Assembly: GCF_028554725.1 (NCBI RefSeq)
Contig: NC_071667.1
Coordinates: 49,531,501-49,595,500 of the forward strand
Direction: 5' to 3'
DNA from: Zeugodacus cucurbitae
Lineage: Eukaryota; Arthropoda; Insecta; Diptera; Tephritidae
Length of the DNA: 64,000 bases
Below the pieces are notes generated by a model, which was not told the DNA's origin, did not search any database, and worked only from the letters and a program-made list of their open reading frames with translations. The position numbers were made by a program, and so were the translations under genes. Shown piece by piece: positions 37,190 to 50,700 of the stretch (positions are counted from its first letter, which is position 1; the number at the start of each line of letters is the position of its first letter).

Positions 37190-38515
37190 TGTTGCTCTAA
37201 TGATTGAATTTTTTTTAAATAGTTATATGGAAATCTATTTCATCACCAAAGTGGATATATTGGCTAGGGGAAAGTCTATACTCAAATACTCTATATACAG
37301 TATATGGAATTGGGTTGTTCATGGACCGGTTTCCATCACCATTTTCGCCATCAGACTGCATTATATCTGACGTTATTACATACATGTTAACCGATATATA
37401 CGGGATAAAGCTCAGCGAAATTTATCATATCCTAATTTTAGGCACATGTTAGCTAGGGAAAGCAATGACCACACTAATAAAAGAAAACGATTCCTCCTAC
37501 ACTTCTATAAAATTTTTTAAAATTTCAGATTTACCGATATTTTCGGTATTCTCATCATGTATCTGGAGCCTTCAAAATTTGTTCACCTATATTGACAATT
37601 TCGTTATGAGCGATGTCACACCTTCATTGAAACTTGTATGCGATATTTGCTCGTATATCTTAAGAGGTGCTGGGTTTATATATTCTAAAGAGAACAAATT
37701 TGTTGGAATTGAAAATTGTGTTATATGGTAAATGGACGTAGTTGTAAAGCCATTCTCAAGCTCTAATATCAGGATGTTAGGAAAATTATATTTACCAAAT
37801 TTGATTGAAATTTGTCTAGTGGTCCCTGATATCAGACAGATTTAAGATCAGGCCTTCCATACCATCTTTACTGTGATATTTAGTAGTTTTGACTTTGTAT
37901 AAGAAATGGGCGTGGTGACTAACCAATTATATCAAAATTACATGTTTATAGTAAGTTTGATTGATGTGTCTTTAGTAGTTTGTGAGATATATGCAAAAAT
38001 CCTATCACCTATATTCCTTTCATTATGGCGATATTTCTTTTGTAGCTTATAAAAATTATTTTCTCGATGAAAATGCTGCCTCTTTATATTTCAACATTAT
38101 ACACATGCTACATTACCTCTTTGAAAGTGCTCAATTTTTTACATGATAAAAGAACAAAAAATGTCACCCTATTATGCTGGCCAACTCTCACTCACTATTT
38201 GAAAATCCGAGTACAGGGCAGAATAAATGCAACCTTTTTTTGAGAAAAGAAAACCCTATTAGTTTGTGGTTTAGTTATAAAACTTTTTTAGTTTCTTACT
38301 TAGCTGCATATGTGGGCGTAGTCATGGTCAAATTTCGCCCATCTACCATTCTAACCTAATCGGACCGACGGATAGACAGTTAAATGTCCGGATTGCAACT
38401 CCCGTCGTCATCCTGATCATATATATTATATAATCCTAAATCTAACTCGTTTAGTTTTAGGTGTTACAAAGAACTGTAACACAACATCTGCGCAACATGT
38501 TGCGATAAGCCAACA
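37190..38515 (-). mobile_element. Degenerate copy of the hairpin-ended interspersed repeat
   Basis: Shares with the 35.1-kb copy the order GTTAGCTAGGG, GTCCGGATTGCAACTCC, then CTAACTCGTTTAGTTTTAGG near 38450 and a damaged TTGCGATAAG end near 38510. Longer and more diverged than the 35.1-kb copy. The left boundary is uncertain. Confidence 0.55.
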
Positions 38516-40650
38516 GTAAGATAAATATCTAGATGGTATTGACTGGATGGTATTTGACTTCAGGAGACATAAGTTAGTTTTTAGTCACCATCACCATATA
38601 CACGGGACTGGTTTTTTGATGCAGATAGAAATACGCAGAATAATTAAATTATAAATACTAACAATAACTTCCTCAAATACATATACATAATATGTACGTA
38701 TGTGCGCAATGAATGATGAGCTTTTACATAAATAATAACCGCACAAGCATAAGCTCTATGGACAGCTGAACTATGAATTTTCCATCAACCTGAAGTTTTA
38801 TTTTTACAGATTTTTTTTTTAATGTTTGTCAACAAAATTGCTTGCCGTTCGCACATTACGTAATAAATTTGTTCATGTGTTCATGTATGTATGTATAATA
38901 ATATACGTATGTGCATGTGTTGATTTAGAGACGACTTTTCCAACTTGAACTTTATTCCGGCCAACACGACCACGTCGAAGCAGTGCCACAGCATTCAATG
39001 GTGGAAATTCGGAAAGTCGGCTGCAATAGTGTTCACACACACACATGTACAAATATTCACGTTCGCGTTGAAATGGAAACACCATAATCCGTAGGCGAAC
39101 GTTGGCAGCTGGTTACTTCATCTCAAGTGCAAGTCCACACTGCAAGCGCCACAGCACTGCTAGGCAGCCTGCGAACCAACAAGTCAAACAGCCTAATTTC
39201 CATTGCGCACATTTCGTTGGTGCAAGCGAGTTGCAAGCGAGCTTTTGTTGTTGCTACCTTGTTGCAGCACTTCCCAATTCGGAAACCCACTTCACAAGTT
39301 TTTGGCAAAATTAAAGTTTTTGTTGTTGTTGCTGTTCGCTGTTTTAATCAACTGCACGGCTCTCTCAGTTGGGGTTTGTGCGACGCGGCGTGGTCGGACG
39401 GCTTCATTGTCATTGCGGCTGTAACGGAAACCTCTTGACATGCTCCTGTTAATCACAACACCGCAATCGGAAGTATTGCGGAAGTGTTGGAAATATGCAA
39501 GACTGCACTCGCATTTGCAGCTGTAATTTTTACTCTTCACTTACCCGCTTTAAAGCTTTTGAATGAATTAATCTTTTTTGCTTAAAATCATTGGATAATA
39601 TTTATTACTTTTATGTAGTAATTTTGGTGGATTTTTTATTTGAAGGAAAGTGAAAGTATTTAACTACAAGTGAGTGCACTTTATTTCTATTTGCTGCATT
39701 AAGAGAGAGAGAGAGAGGCTAGGGGAGATTGTTTGATAGTGAATCCAAATGCGCTTTGAGCAGACTGACGCTTTGGAATAACTATTAATCTTTTCAGTAT
39801 ATGTAGTCAATGAGAATGAGTAAACCGATTTCAGTAGGCATATTCTCATCAAACTTAATTAAGATATAGCCTGTATAAGTTCACCAGATCAGCCAACAGC
39901 ATTTTATTGGCTAATTGACTCGTTTGGGAAGATGTGTTTTTATTTATTTTTTATTATTTTCTTTTAATATTTCATTTGTTTTTGGCATTACTTTATCTTC
40001 GTTGTAAATATTCCAATTTTTGGTATCTTTCTATAATAAGCAAATTATACGTGTACCTGGACTACAAATCATACGGGTAATTGTTTTTGTAAAATATCGG
40101 TAAACATCTCAGATATTCTAAGGAAATTAAACGGATACGTGTTCCTTTTAATAGTATGTCTCCGTGCCAAAAATTGACAAAATCAGACTAATATACCTCA
40201 TATGCGGTTTTCATTAATTAAAAATACTTACGAAGAATAAATTCAAGGCAAAATCGTCGACTAAAGAGTCTGCCGAAGGACTTTGTCAACATTTGAGGCA
40301 AGAACAGAAATAAATTTATTGCTAAGTTTTTTTAAAAACTTGTACAGTTGGTATGAAAATTCCATACGATTCCATTTATTTTTCGGCTAAATATTTCATA
40401 GTTGAGAAATCCTGTTAAGAATATCTCTATTATCAAATATAATATTATACCAATAGAAATCGACTCACTAAATTTAACCGAGATTCTCAAATTTTCCGCC
40501 ATGAGAATTGTTAATAAAAAATTTACTATACTGAGACAAAACAATACATCGGAACACATATAATATTGATAATAAGTTGACGAGTCTAAACAGTTTTTTT
40601 TTACCATTTTTTCATATTCTAATAATATAATACATAATCTAAAATTTTCA
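38516..40650. other. Intergenic, nothing accepted
   Basis: Contains a less AT-rich patch at about 38930-39440 and an AGAG run near 39700-39717. A minus-strand open frame ending near 40332 is discussed under findings. No gene is called. Confidence 0.35.
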
Positions 40651-40654
40651 TTTA

Positions 40655-40833
40655 CAGTGGAACTTCCATAACTAGAATCAACATAATCCACAAAAAAACT
40701 TCGAGTTAGAGAGACTTCCGAGTTACGGAAGTTTGTAAAAATTTGTATTAAATTTGACTCCTATTGTCAATTCAAGACTTCGAGTTATAGAGAACTTCTA
40801 GTTATAGACGTTCGAGTTATGGAGGTTTACCTG
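40655..40833. mobile_element. pogo/Tigger-like MITE
   Basis: About 180 bases. The left end is TA followed by CAGTGGAACTTCCATAACTA; the right end inverted reads CAGGTAAACCTCCATAACTC. Inside are several CGAGTTATAGAG words. CAGTGGAACCTCCATAACTC-type ends are characteristic of pogo-superfamily elements. The right TA has been lost. Confidence 0.7.
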
Positions 40834-40849
40834 AGTTTTTATAAATATA

Positions 40850-41830
40850 AAACTAAACGAGTTAGATATACCAAAGTGATCAGGGTGCCGAGTGGTGTTC
40901 AATCCGGATGTCTGTCTGTCCGTCCGTCCGTCTGTGAAAGTTATAACTTCAGTAAAAATTTAGATATCTTGATGAAACTTGGTACACGTGCTTCTTGGAA
41001 CCATAGGAAGATTGATTTCGGGCAAAATCGGACCACTGCCATGCACAAAATTGCAAAAACCGAAAAAACATATAGTGCCATAACTAAGTAATAAATTAAG
41101 CTATGAAATTTGGTAGAAAGGATCGCACTATTAAGAAGAAAATATGGGTGTATTTTTTTGTATATATCTTGTAAACCACTAGAGCTATATCAACCAAACT
41201 CTCTACAGTCGTTTATTTTAGGTACCACCTTATACATCTTAAAAATGGAAGAAATTGAATTTTAACCACGCCTACCTCCCATACAAAGGTTATGTTGAAA
41301 ACTAATAAAAATGCTTTAATTTATTAAGTAAAAACCACAGGAACCTTAAATTTTATGGCAAAGATAACACAGAAGGGCTACACTGGAAATTGGCATACAA
41401 ATTGTTATGGATCAAAAACCATATCGCCGAAACTACTTGACCAATTTCAATGAAATTCTAACTTTACAAATAAAGTAAGCACTAGTGAAGATATCGGATC
41501 AGAACTTTGCACAAATACTGCATTTAAAGTGTGGCATCGCCCTTCTAAAAATTGTCGAAATTAGTTGAAAAGTTTTTAAGGCCTCATATATCGAACACGA
41601 ATCTCATTCTAATACATTTTTCAACGAAAATATAAGTAAGTCTCTCAGATATTTCGAAGAAATTTAGAGGTGATATATTTCTTCTAATAATATGGCTCCG
41701 TGCCAAAAATGAATGAAATCGGGTCATAACTTTACCTAGCTCCCATATACCTAATATTAGGGTTTCCAACTTTCTATGGACTTTATACCATATATATGCC
41801 GAATATGTGGTTCAAATTGATAATTTAATT
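40850..41830 (+). mobile_element. Copy of the hairpin-ended interspersed repeat, opposite orientation
   Basis: Starts with AACTAAACGAGTTAGATATA and GTGATCAGGGTG plus a GTCTGTCCGTCC run. It ends with GGTTTCCAACTTTCTATGGA and GCCGAATATGTGG, the reverse complement of 35175-35240. The CTCTCGCAA end is missing where it meets the pogo-like MITE. Most of the sequence is alignable by eye with the 35.1-kb copy. Confidence 0.6.
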
Positions 41831-44390
41831 TGAAACGATTTACCCTTTATATAGACCTACGTACACGTGTCACGCCGACATAACGATTAGTGCAAAATAT
41901 TCATTAAGAAAGTAAGTAGAACAGATTCATACTACCATATTTAAACTTTTGATAGATTTTTATCTTTTTCGATTGGCCTACTAGTAACAATACATTATAA
42001 CTGTATAACTACTTTATTAATAAAATTACAAATTTTTGGTGCGTTTAAGCAAAATTATGTACCATTACCACTCTTGAGTGATAATTACAAACATTTAGTA
42101 TAACAACAATTTGATTGATAGAAGTGAACCACTGCGTATGAGCGACATGAAATATTCTAAATACAATTTTATTCTAAACACTATGATATGAATTTGACAG
42201 CTCAGGTAATGATTGTATCTACTCTTTGCACAACAAGCTGCGAATACAAAGACATTGAATACATGCAATCGCGTTGAAACGAAGGCCAAACGATACGACT
42301 ATGTGGACAGAGTCATGTATTCTCTATGTTTTTTTTTTTAATAGCTGCTGTATTTACCAATCATGCTTCAATACTGGCCAGCGCTTTCATGTAAGCAGCA
42401 GCAAAGCAGCATTGATTGCATTTGCACGCCATTGGAATGTATCATACTATGGGCATTTGGAATGGACGCTGGCAAATCTGTAAGGCAATTCCACTTTTTG
42501 TCAAACAGCCTCACACCTGCACCTTTCTTAACTGGTTTGTTCAACCCTATTGCTATCGTTTCAGCCCGATTTTCGTCTGCCTAAACTCACTAATTTCATT
42601 TTAAAAGCACATAAAACTGTTGACTAATTAGGCCTATGCCATGTACTTGTCCATTTGTCCACTCGTCGGCCTGACATTTGACACTTTGCACTTTTTTTTT
42701 GTATTTCTAAATACTAACTATTAGCTTCATTTATGCGCTGACCGCTTGCTTGCTCCCATATTTGTTACTATTTTAATATCATTAAATTAAAATTTTTAGG
42801 AATCTTTTATGACCACCCATTTGTTGGCTACTGTTTTGGTTCAACGTTTATTGCTTTAGCCATGGCAGTTGGCCATTAAGACTTTTGCCAAATTTTGTTT
42901 TTTACCTCATACTTGTACGTTTATGTGTGTGCGTGTGTCCATGTGTATGTGGTAAATTAATTACATACTTATTTTCAAAGTTACACACTTGCTTAGTGCT
43001 CGCTTATATATCGCTTATACATCGGTGTTTGTATGTGTGTTTTGGTTGTATGTTTATCAAGCACATTTAATTATGTCATTTTGCGTGTCGCTTTAAATGT
43101 TTGGTGGTTCATCATTTTGTGTGTATGTATTTGTGTTGCGCCGATTATATTGGTTTTATTTTCATTTCAAAAGTAGTTAAAACATTTATTTCCAACTATA
43201 TTATATCGTTTAGTTTTTCTTTTTGGTTTTCCCCTAGTACTTGCTCTCTACTATGTTTTATTTTGTTAAATGACATTAATTGCTCAATTTCTCATTTCAG
43301 CCAGCCATACCCATTTGCGGTCGGTTTAATGAAGTGTTGAATTTGTGTCTGTTTTTTTCGAATTTCGTTTTTTGTGTTTTGGTTCACTGTTTTATTTCAG
43401 TCAAGGGCTATGTTAGTGAAGGACAAACTTTTTTCACTTAATTTTAATGAGTGGGAAAACAATTTATGACTTAAACAGACTTTAATACAGCTCCCAATAT
43501 TAAAGGTAAATTTATTATTTAGAAAATTAATTTGGTTATTGGGCAGAATCAAAACCTTTAGCTATGAGCACAGCGCTTTGTTCCAAATTTCTATTTTGAA
43601 TGCTAAACGGTGCATAAGAAAGGATCTACGGGCTGTGTTCAGAATAAATATGTTTTCCAAAAAACGAAAATTACCGTAATATTGTGAATAAACCACGTAT
43701 GTAGTTTCAACTAGGCTTCCTCGAAATAACTTCTATAATTCGCCTCTGCCAAAATTATTAGCCAATGGGTTACTAATTTGGCAATAACAGAGTTGAAATA
43801 ATATTTATTTTCTATGAATATCTAAAAATTTGTTTTTATTTTCCATTCATGTCGTCCGGTAAATACTTAGCACTGAAAAGAATTTTTGTGGTGGTAAAAG
43901 TGGTGATTTATTTTAAAATACAAACTTTTTAAACTAAGCCTAGTAATGAACTAACTTCACTTCTTTAACTCAGACTAAAAGGTCTTAAAACTGGACCCAA
44001 GTAGCGATGATAACCTCCTAATTCGAATCATCTCATCGCCTCAGGAAGGGACTTTTTCAAATGTGAAAATTAAAAAAAAAATCTGGAGAATTTGGTGAAT
44101 CACACTTTTTGTATCCAAAAAAACGAGAGGCATTAGTTTATTTCACTCCTTTGGCCGCTTCATGTTTTTGCTATGTACCAGTACATGCGTGAAACACAGT
44201 TGCGAGGTGAAGTGAAGGAAATAAAAGTGGAGTCATAGTATTCATCATGCAAGAGCGTTTTGATTTCAGTGCGCGATTTCTCTTCCAAAAATCAGAATCG
44301 AATCATCGTACGATATTGTTGTTTTTACAAACTTCGTATTTTTCTAAACTTCGTTTCCACGCTAGTTCGATTCGACTGAAGTTTTCTCAG
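41831..44390. other. Intergenic, nothing recognised
   Basis: AT-rich with GT-rich tracts near 42920-43140. No exon, RNA gene or transposon end was recognised. Confidence 0.35.
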
Positions 44391-44395
44391 TAGTC

Positions 44396-44690
44396 TTATA
44401 ACCTTTTCGCACAACCAAATTAATTTAATACATTAAGATTATAATAAAGAAATCAGTTTTTGGCTTTCGCACAGCCGGCTACTCGATTAACGTTCAGCTG
44501 TTGTTCATATGAAGTTTGTAATCAGCTGATTGCTATTTTATCAATCAAATTTACAGTGTGGACAACATTCCTATTTCAACTCGATTAGTATTCCATTAAA
44601 AATTAATGCAGTAAAGTAAGATTTTTATTATGTATAGTAACTCGATCTTAATCAGCGCTTTAATCGAGCAAAGACTTATTATATTTGAAT
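44396..44690 (-). mobile_element. CCTTTTCGCAC-ended MITE, copy 1
   Basis: About 290 bases aligning, in reverse orientation, with the element at 51264-51534. Shared landmarks are ACCTTTTCGCACAACCAAAT at the left, TTTCGCACAGCCGGCTACTC and CAGCTGTT in the middle, and TCAGCGCTTTAATCGAGC at the right. The right terminus is decayed. Superfamily not determined. Confidence 0.65.
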
Positions 44691-46795
44691 AGACTACAAC
44701 TTTTGATATAAAAACACGCTTGCAAAGGAAATATTTATTATTGTGAAAAACAAACTGTTGGTAACTCTACAAAGAAATCTTAAATTGTAATTGTACTTAA
44801 ATTTTTCAATTTAATACTCATATTCCAAGAGTTTTGTAATCAGAAATATTTCTAAAGTGAGTTTGGCTCTATTATTCAATTAATGTGATTCAACGAGAAA
44901 GTTCAAAAGATGGCAAACTTTTTTCAAAAATATATCTGAATGGTGTTAACCCATTTCATAAAATTATATAAATTCAACACACAACCAAATATTCCTCTTG
45001 CGGTCATTGTATTTATTCAAGCTGACCTGATGCTCTCACAAGGGTTAAAAAGCTCTAATGTATTACATATTTTAAAGTTCAACTAAAAAGCTCGCATTAT
45101 TTGGTTATTTATGTTACATTAAGCTTTAAAGCTTTAAGTACAGCCTAAAGGTATGCTTCCATTATTAGTGATTTAATACGTGTAACTAAAATTTAAATTG
45201 AATAAAAAATTTATGTATGACAACTAGATTTGAACTTTTAATTGGTAAACATTTTTTAAGTGATATGTGCATCTAAAGTATACATATAATTGACTACTTG
45301 TTATCTAAGGTTAATAAATTAATTGAAATTAATACTTTTCGACAGCTGACAGCTTTTATTAAGATTATATGGATTATTCTCATTGTACCGACTTTTCCTG
45401 ATAATGAAACAAATAAGTGGTTGAATGGGGATTAGCCCAATCTGTCCTGCATTTTTAAGTTAAATTGCTCCAATATGAATAAAAATAGTATATTTATTTT
45501 ATTAATAATATACTAAAACCAAAAGATCATAGCTAATAACCAAGTCAAGCAGTAGCCCGTTTCATAACTGTAGTTTCTGTTTATTAAATCTGGCTGTAGT
45601 TCATTAGGCTACAATCTTTCATTATTTGTATTATTTTTAGTTAAAAGATGTATGTTTATTTATAAATATACAATACAGAACTGTTGTTCTAATCAAATCA
45701 AAAATGCAAAGTGAGTCAAGATCAAAAGTCACTGCAATCGTTCCTTCCTCTGTTGTATATAGAGATAATCTGTCAGCTGGTATTTCCCAGAAATTTTGCT
45801 GATAATAAAAAAATAAAAGGTATGCTAAATTCGAACGGAACGAAGGCGATTGGAAATTATGTGAATATGTGGAAATGGCAATAACTAGAATTAAAAATTT
45901 CGATATGATTGTGAATATTTTTACAATTTTATTGATGGGGCGTAACCTCAAAAAGAAGCGGCATAACATTGAACATTTCGAAATATGTTCATCAATTTTT
46001 CTAAATAGAGATCCATGTCAGCTAGCTTGACTTGGTCCTTTACCTATTTATTCTCTGTTTGAAACCAAAAGAGTCTACATTAATTTAGTCGTTAATACAT
46101 ACGTCGCTTGGTACGGTAATTTTATAAAATCTGACTCACTACAACATTTTTTTTTTTGTGATATAAATTTTTGATATAAAAAGAAGTAGCATAATTATGT
46201 TAAAATAATTTACATTCATTTGAAATGAGCTTCGTCAAATTTTAATTGTACCAGTTTCTAAATATTTCTATTAAAACATCTTGTTAAGGCGAGGAAACGA
46301 ATGGAGAGACATTTCTGGTTAATCAACTTTTTGATCCATTCCGAGTATTTTAAGAACACATTTTACTAGGAACGGTTATCTGGTGAATATACTTCTTCTA
46401 ATAGCGTTAGCTCATAAATCTTAATAATAAGAGCCCCCAATATAATAATCGTACTTAAAAATAGTCTAAGTGGTGCAGTTAGTTAGAAATGTATCACATT
46501 CTCTGAAACAGATTTTTGTTTTTAAATTAATACACTTCTGCATTTTGCGCCAATTCACAGTAACAAAGAATTATCTCTGAATAGAGATTGCAATTCTCTG
46601 TAATAATTAAAGTAATTTGCGCTTTGTCTGAGTGCAAATATATAGTGATTGTGTGGATGCTAAAAATAGGAACGCATTCACAACTAAATCAACGCATTCA
46701 CAACCGCCAAATGCACTTGTAGAGCGGACAAGCACTAACTATGATATGTAAGTAAATGTGAAAGAGCTGCGAAAGTCGAAAACAAAACAAACAAA
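44691..46795. other. Intergenic, nothing recognised
   Basis: AT-rich. A minus-strand open frame near 45637-45969 has no domain or splice support. No gene is called. Confidence 0.35.
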
Positions 46796-47155
46796 AATTT
46801 AACTTACCTCAGCCTTTGCAGCGATCAGCTGTCAGCTGGATAGTTTGGAGACCGATCAGCCGTTCGACGGCAACGCGAGCAAAGAGCGCACACCCAAGCG
46901 GTGGATCGGTGCAGCGGGAGAGCGTTTAGGTATAATTTGAAACCGCTGTCGCACTGATTGCGTGCGATAGCCTCCACAACTATAGAGTAAAACAACAAAA
47001 GTCAGCAATCAGCTTGGACTTGAAACTCGGAAGCTCAGTCGAAGCTTTGTTGTAGCATTCGCGGTGTACTCATTATCAGTCGTGGACACAGCAGTGACGG
47101 TTAAACAACCAACGCTTGGCGAACGGAGCTCGACATTAGCGCTCAGCGATTAGCG

Positions 47156-47161
47156 TATAAA
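47156..47161 (+). promoter_or_regulatory. Candidate TATA box of the 47.7-kb gene
   Basis: TATAAA in a less AT-rich block, about 540 bases before the start codon. A start of transcription near 47185 would give a leader of about 515 bases. This is position-based inference; no initiator was verified. Confidence 0.3.
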
Positions 47162-47701
47162 GCAGACAGCAAAGGTTTACGCTGCTTCGATTGACAAAGC
47201 AAAAAGTAATAAACAGCTAAAATAAAATAAAATAAAAACTGATAATTTAATAAGCGTACAACAAAAACAACGAAATTCGTGAAAAAGTGTAGTGAAAAAA
47301 GGCAAAAGAAATAAACACATTTACTTTTAGGTGAAGTAGGAAATAATATAGCGTGTTTTTCGGGCTTCGCTTACAGGTAGACACATAAGCGAGTGTGCAA
47401 ACAGAAATATATCCAGTGGAAATACCAGTCCGAGTGTTGATTTGAATTTTCGCTTGAGCGAACACGACGCACGTGTTGATGTCGCGGATGTGATAAGAAC
47501 CCATAGCCCAAACAGCGCTCGGTGTATGAGACAAAACTCACGCTTCTGGGAAATTCGAGTAAAGTGTGCCCAATTTGTAAAGCTAATCGTTAAATATTTT
47601 TCGTGCTGTGCAGCAAGTGAGCCTTGTGTCTTGTGCCTTGAATACCCTGCCCAATTATTTGCTGTGACAAAGCGTACTGCGCTGATTCAGAGAGCTTAAA
47701 A

Positions 47702-50700
47702 ATGCCGCGCACAACTTCTTGGCGATTGCGGCCGGCTTTGCCGCTCTTGTTGCTGTCTTATTTATTTCTGGTGAGTGCTACAACAATTATACTGATTCAC
47801 AAGTTGTTTACTTTACATCGCTTCGCTTACACTGCTTTTGCTATACAACTAATAATTAAACTTAATGCAAGGCTAAACCGCATGTTTAGTGCAAATATAT
47901 AAAAATATATATGCATAAGTACTTATAAGCAAATACGCTCATTTATGTTTTTCTTAAAAAATATTTCACAACTTCATTTAAAGGAAATTGAGTAATTTCG
48001 TTGACAGCTGTCAGCCGCTATACTATATACTTACACATTCATCATAAGCACGCAGCCGTATTTATGCTTGCTGACTGTATGTACTTAAGCCTGACTCAGT
48101 GAATTGCAGAGAAACAGTACCATGCACAAAGGTCGGAAATCTGTCGCCACATTGTTGCCTTATCATATAGTCATCGCTCTGCTTGCAATACATACGTACA
48201 TAATTACACATAAAGCTGATAAGAAACTTGTCGGCTGCGGTTCATGATTTTCTTAAATGTTTAAAAGATTTTAGAATTATTTCGTTTCATGTTAATTTAA
48301 TCTTCCGAGACTAATCAACCAGTGGTGCACTTTCTTAGAAAGAGGCTCTTATCAATTTTATTTATAAATATGAACATATATATATATATATATCTATATT
48401 ATTAGCGGCTAATCAGTTTTTTTTTTGTATTTTGAATTTGCATTTTATACATAAATTTAAATTTATATATAGTTTTTTCATAATTTCTGTCTTTATGAAA
48501 GCAATATATTTCATTATCAAGATGTATGTATGTATGTATGTGAATGGCGTTGCAACCGTTTAGCCGGTTATAGCCGAATCGACGATAGTGCGCCACCTCT
48601 CTCTCTCCTTCGCAGTTCGGCGCCAGTTGGAGATCCCAAGTGTAACCAGGTCGCTCTCCACCTGGTCCCTCCAACGGAGTGGAGGCCTTCCCCTTCCTCG
48701 GCTTCCTCCGGCGGGTACTGCATCGAACACTTTCAGGGCTGGAGTGTTTTCGTCCATTCGGACAACATGACCTAGCCAGCGTAGCCGCTGTCTTTTTATT
48801 CGCTGAACTATGTCAATGTCGTCGTATAACTCGTACAGCTCATCGTTCCATCGTCTGCGGTATTCGCCGTTGCCAATGTTCTGAGGACCATAAATCTTAC
48901 GCAAAATGTTCCTCTCGAAAACTCCTAGTGTCGTCTCATCTGATGTTGACATCGTCCAAGCTTCTGCACCGTAAAGCAGGTCGGGAATGATAAGCGACTT
49001 GTAGAGCTTGATTTTGGTTCGTCGAGAGAGGACTTTACTGTTCAATTGCCTACTCAGTCCAAAGTAGCACCTGTTGGCAAGAGTGATTCTGCGCTGGATT
49101 TCAAGGCTGACATTGTTGGTGTTGTTGATACTGGTTGCCAGGTTTACGAAATTATCTACGACTTCGAAGTTATGACTGTCAACAGTGACGTGGGTGCCAA
49201 GACGCGAGTGCGCTGACTGTTTGCTTGATGACAGGAGATATTTCGTCTTGTCCTCATTCACCTCCAGACCCATTCGCTTCGCCTCCTTATCCATGCGGGA
49301 AAAAGCAGAACAAACGGCGCGGTTTTTGCTTCCGATGATATCAATATCATCGGCGTACGCCAGGAGCTGTACACTCTTGTAGAAGATTGTACCTTCTCGG
49401 TTTAGCTCTGCAGCTCTTATAATTCTTCCAGCATCAGGTTAAAGAAGTCGCACGATAGTGAGTCACCTTGTCTGAAACCTCGTTTGGTATCGAACGGCTC
49501 GGAGAGGTCCTTCCCAATCATGACGGAGCTTTTGGTGTTGCTCAACGTCAATTTACACAGCCGTATTAGTTTTGCGGGTATACCAAATTCAGACATCGCG
49601 GCGTAAGGGTAGCTCCTTTTCGTGCTGTCGAATGCAGCTTTAAAATCGACAAAAAGGTGGTGTGTGTCGATCCCCTTTTCACGGGTCTTCTCCAAAATTT
49701 GGCGCATGGTGAATATCTGGCCAGTTGTCGATTTTCCAGGTCTAAAGCCACACTGATAAGGTCCAATCAGTTTGTTGACGGTGGGCTTTAGTCTTTCACA
49801 CAGTACGCTCGATAGAACCTTGTATGCGATATTTAGGAGGCTGATCCCACGGTAATTGGCGCAGATTGTGGGATCTAGCTTTTTATGGATTGGGCAGAGC
49901 ACACTGAGATTCCAATCGTCAGGCATGCTTTCTTCCGACCATATTCTGCAAAGAAGCTGATGCATGCACCTTATCAGTTCTTCGCCGCCGTATTTGAATA
50001 GTTCTGCCGGTAATCTATCGGCCCCCGCTGCTTTGTTGTTCTTTAAGCGGGTAATTGCTATTCGAATTTCTTCATGGTCGGGTAATGGAACATCTGTTCC
50101 ATCGTCATCGATTGGGGGATCGGGTTCGCCATCTCCTGGTATTGTACTCTCACTGCCATTCAGCTGGTCGGAGAAGTGTTCCCTCCATAATCCCAGTATG
50201 CCCTGGACATCGTTTACCAGATTACCACCTTGGTCTCTACATGAGGATGCTCCGGTCTTGAAACCTTCGTTAAGTCGCTTCATTTTTTCATAAAATTTCC
50301 GAGCATTCCCTCTGTCTGCCAGCTTCCCAAGCTCTTCGTACTCACGCATTTCGGCCTCTTTCTATTTTTGTCTGCAGATGCGTCTCGCTTCCCTCTTCAG
50401 CTCTCGGTATCTATCCCATCCCGCACGTGTTGTGGTCGTTTGCAACGTTGCGAGGTAGGCAGTCTGTTTTCTCTCCGCTGCGAGACGGCACTCCTCATCG
50501 TACCAGCTTGTTTTTTGTCGTTGCGGAAAACCAATTGTTTCGGCTGCAGCGGTACGCAGTGAGTTTGAGATGCCGTTCCACAGTTCCCTTATACCGAGAT
50601 GCTGATGAGTGCTCCCAGAGAGCAGGAGTGCAAGTCGAGTAGAGTATTTCGTGGCTGTCTGTTGCGATTGCAGCTTTTCGACGTCGAACCTTCCTTGTGT

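Noticed and set aside
45637..45969. 110-codon minus-strand open frame
   Set aside because: No recognised family and no splice or promoter support; probably chance in repeat-rich DNA.
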